Assembly: GCF_007997135.1 (NCBI RefSeq)
Contig: NZ_VORU01000006.1
Location: 99,849-163,848, forward strand
From: Aequorivita lipolytica
Lineage (GTDB): Bacteria; Bacteroidota; Bacteroidia; Flavobacteriales; Flavobacteriaceae
Reading direction: 5' to 3'
Length of the DNA stretch: 64,000 nt
The notes beneath the pieces are model-generated. The model saw only the letters and a list, made by a program, of their open reading frames with translations, searched no databases and was not told the origin of the DNA. The translations under genes and the position numbers were made by a program. Below, one piece after another: positions 61,606 through 64,000 of the stretch. How positions within the stretch are numbered: position 1 is the first letter of the stretch; every line of letters starts with the position of its first letter.

Positions 61606-61654
61606 TTTTTAGCATTTTATTTCAATCAAACAATTACTTTTAAATCAAGAAAGC

Positions 61655-63868
61655 ATGAAAAATATTCTATGCTTGCTTGCGGTGTTCTTAGTTTATACCG
61701 CAGCGAGCTCACAAAATTCCTTGACAGGAACCATAACTTCAGAAAATACAAACGAGGCCGTTCCCGCAACAATCTACATTCCCCAACTTGAAAAAGGGAC
61801 GGTTGCAGACTTTGACGGCAACTACAGCTTAAATAATATTCCAGACGGAAACTACAACGTAATCTTTTCTTCTTTGGGCTTTGCGACCGTTTCAAAAAAA
61901 ATAAATTTTTCCAACGCTAAAAGTGTGATGGAAAATCTTGAAATGCAGGAAAGCGCTGTGGAAATGGAAGAAGTAATAGTTTCTACCCCATTTCATAAAT
62001 TACAGAGCGATAATGTAATGAAAGTAGAGCGCGTTTCTACGGAAGATCTAAACACTTCAGGTGCTTTAACACTCGCTGACGGCATTAAAAACATTGCTGG
62101 CGTAGATATAATTTCAACAGGTACAGGCATTGGAAAACCCGTTATTCGAGGCTTAAGTTCGAATCGAATTTTAACTTATACTCAGGGTGTGCGATTGGAA
62201 AATCAGCAGTTTGGAGACGAGCACGGACTGGGCATTAACGAAGCCGGTATAGAAAGCGTAGAAGTTATAAAAGGCCCAGCATCACTGCTCTATGGAAGTG
62301 ATGCTTTAGGTGGCGTACTTTACTTGAATCCCGAAAAATTTGCGCTCACTGGTGAAACCCACAGCGATGTAAGCAGCACTTATTTCTCAAATACTTTGGG
62401 AACTTCAACAAATCTTGGCGTTAAAACCTCTAGTGAAAAGCTAAAATTTTTAGTGCGTGGCTCTTACTCTTCTTTTAGCGATTATGAAACGGGAGCCGGT
62501 TACCGTGTAACCAATTCACGCTTTAACGAAAAGGATTTTAAAACTGGCCTTCAATATTCTGGTACAAAATTTAAATCGACGCTTCGTTATAATTACAATC
62601 GCTCCAACATTGGAATTCCAGAAGTAGTTAGCGAACAAACGCAATCAAAGGATTTAGAACTTCCCTTTCAGGAAATCGACAACCATATTTTGAGTTTTGA
62701 CAATACTTTGTTTTTCAACAATTCAAGTTTAGATGTGAAAGCGGGTTATCTGTTCAATGATAGACGAGAATTTGAGGACGAAGCAGACTTAGCGGCACTT
62801 CGGCTGAAACTGAATACGCTCAATTATGATGTGAAATATCACCTTCCGCAATTTGGGAATTATGAAACTATTGTTGGTTTACAGGGAATGTTTCAAAATA
62901 ACAAAAATGAAGGTGAAGAGATTTTGATTCCGGATGCAAATACTACAGATATTGGATTTTTGGCCACTTCACATTATCATTTGGAAAAAGTTGATTTTCA
63001 AGCCGGGATTCGTTTTGATTCACGAAAAATTGAAAGTGAAGCTGCACGAAATCCCGCAGATGAAGATTTTATTCCTGGGTTGGATAGAACATTCAACAGC
63101 TTTACTGGAGCTTTAGGAGCTAAAGTGGATTTAGTTGAAAATTTTTCGGCACGCGTTAATTTGGCTAGTGGTTTCAGAGCACCAAACTTGGCAGAACTTA
63201 CTTCAAATGGTGTACACGAAGGCACAAACAGATATGAACGCGGCAATGCAGATTTAACAAACGAACAGAATTTTCAAGCGGATGTTGCTTTGGAATACAG
63301 AAATGAACATGTTGAATTTTTCGCAAATGGTTTTTATAATGCTGTGAACAATTATATTTTCCTTTCACCCAATAATGAAGTAATCGATGATTCTCAAGTA
63401 TATGACTATCTACAGGACGATGCCTCGCTCTATGGTGGTGAATTCGGTTTTCACCTTCACCCGCATCCGCTGGATTGGCTTCATTTGGAAAGCAGTTTTG
63501 AAACCGTTACGGGTATGTTGAGCAATGACAGTTATTTGCCTCTTATTCCTGCCAATTCGTTGCGTAATACATTTCGTGTAGAAATGCACGATGGAAAAAC
63601 AAGAAAATCCAGTTCGGCATTTATAACGCTTGAAAATACTTTTGACCAAAAAAACGTAAGTGATTTTGAAACAAGAACGGGCGGTTATTCGTTATTAAGT
63701 GCGGGTGTGGAAAGCAGTTTTCAGCTTCAAAAAGTTTTGCTGAAAATTGGCTTAAACGGAACCAATCTTACTGACAAACAATACACAGCGCATCTGTCAA
63801 GATTTAAGCCAGATGGCATATTCAATATTGGAAGAAGTATAAATGTAAATTTAAAGCTAGAAATCTAA
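61655..63868 (+). CDS. TonB-dependent receptor, probable zinc or copper uptake
   Basis: A 737-residue receptor: Sec signal (MKNILCLLAVFLVYTAASSQ), CarboxypepD_reg-like domain (22-105), plug domain (about 120-225: TLADGIKNIAGVDIIST, GLSSNRILTYTQGVRLENQQ, IKGPASLLYGSDALGGVLYL) and barrel. Near residue 606 it has HLHPHPLDWLHLESS, a His-rich loop like that of ZnuD-type zinc receptors. The final residue is Ile, not the usual Phe. The preceding His/Cys-rich gene supports a metal substrate. Terminator follows. Confidence 0.85.
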   Translation: MKNILCLLAVFLVYTAASSQNSLTGTITSENTNEAVPATIYIPQLEKGTVADFDGNYSLNNIPDGNYNVIFSSLGFATVSKKINFSNAKSVMENLEMQESAVEMEEVIVSTPFHKLQSDNVMKVERVSTEDLNTSGALTLADGIKNIAGVDIISTGTGIGKPVIRGLSSNRILTYTQGVRLENQQFGDEHGLGINEAGIESVEVIKGPASLLYGSDALGGVLYLNPEKFALTGETHSDVSSTYFSNTLGTSTNLGVKTSSEKLKFLVRGSYSSFSDYETGAGYRVTNSRFNEKDFKTGLQYSGTKFKSTLRYNYNRSNIGIPEVVSEQTQSKDLELPFQEIDNHILSFDNTLFFNNSSLDVKAGYLFNDRREFEDEADLAALRLKLNTLNYDVKYHLPQFGNYETIVGLQGMFQNNKNEGEEILIPDANTTDIGFLATSHYHLEKVDFQAGIRFDSRKIESEAARNPADEDFIPGLDRTFNSFTGALGAKVDLVENFSARVNLASGFRAPNLAELTSNGVHEGTNRYERGNADLTNEQNFQADVALEYRNEHVEFFANGFYNAVNNYIFLSPNNEVIDDSQVYDYLQDDASLYGGEFGFHLHPHPLDWLHLESSFETVTGMLSNDSYLPLIPANSLRNTFRVEMHDGKTRKSSSAFITLENTFDQKNVSDFETRTGGYSLLSAGVESSFQLQKVLLKIGLNGTNLTDKQYTAHLSRFKPDGIFNIGRSINVNLKLEI

Positions 63869-63875
63869 AAAAGAA

Positions 63876-63912
63876 GAGGTCGTCTAAAAACTATTTAGGC
63901 GACCTTTTATTT
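63876..63912 (+). terminator. Terminator of the metal-receptor operon
   Basis: AGGTCGTCTAAA/TTTAGGCGACCT 12-bp stem with one G-T pair, short loop, followed by T-rich DNA. The rest to 64000 shows no gene. Confidence 0.85.
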
Positions 63913-64000
63913 TTTGGTCTTTTTGATTTTATTCTGAAGCTGATTGTTTAATTAGGTGATTAGTCAGTAGATCAAATTAAGCAAAGCGATTCTTACATCG

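Overview
The window is chromosomal DNA from a low-GC member of the Bacteroidota, almost certainly the family Flavobacteriaceae. The evidence is a protein with a type IX secretion C-terminal sorting domain, two TonB-dependent receptors with N-terminal carboxypeptidase-regulatory-like domains, families largely restricted to this phylum (DUF3822, DUF6146, DUF6787), lipoproteins ending their signals in S-C, and promoters of the Bacteroidota TTG-N19-TAnnTTTG type instead of -35/-10 boxes. Most of the sequence is ordinary core chromosome. There is no prophage, insertion sequence, CRISPR array, tRNA or rRNA.

Layout. 1-8.7 kb: end of an SLC13-type transporter, three separate MscS-family channels, an OmpA lipoprotein, two short-chain dehydrogenases, a VanX-like dipeptidase, a thioesterase and a DUF72 protein. 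8.9-18.5 kb: a periplasmic LolA-like protein, a 1030-residue VPS10/BNR-repeat protein, an aldehyde dehydrogenase, then gcvT, glutaminase, an epimerase-like protein, pterin dehydratase and YebC. 18.5-24.1 kb (minus strand): a lipoprotein, an acyltransferase, a fused KdsB-KdnB protein pointing to 8-amino-Kdo synthesis, DUF4126 and a RecD-like helicase. 24.2-31.3 kb: a compact rsmD/DUF3822 cluster, RNase P RNA (minus), dnaX, miaE, a ClC channel and a dead NTF2-like gene. 31.3-46 kb (minus strand): ppx-ppk1-sixA polyphosphate operon, pdxH, rnz, a STAS-like protein, pyrB, pyrR, rpsA, and topoisomerase IV (parC and parE) separated by an unrelated lipoprotein gene. 46.2-64 kb: cbpA-cbpM, PAP2 phosphatase, ychF, two tandem alpha/beta hydrolases, a siderophore-type TonB receptor, a T9SS cargo protein, ferredoxin and a LuxC-like reductase sharing one symmetric promoter, serC-serA, DUF937, and a four-gene operon ending in a probable metal TonB receptor.

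Themes. Several operons are translationally coupled by TAATG or ATGA overlaps (DUF3817-mscS, gcvT-glsA, sixA-ppk1, cbpA-cbpM, the hydrolase pair, DUF6146-DUF6787-His-rich protein). Many intergenic gaps hold short imperfect word repeats with internal dyads, each gap using a different word. The points most worth a second look are the KdsB-KdnB fusion, the putative metal-acquisition operon at the right end, the near-palindromic divergent promoter at 56.5 kb, the lipoprotein gene lodged inside parE-parC, and the intergenic repeat population.
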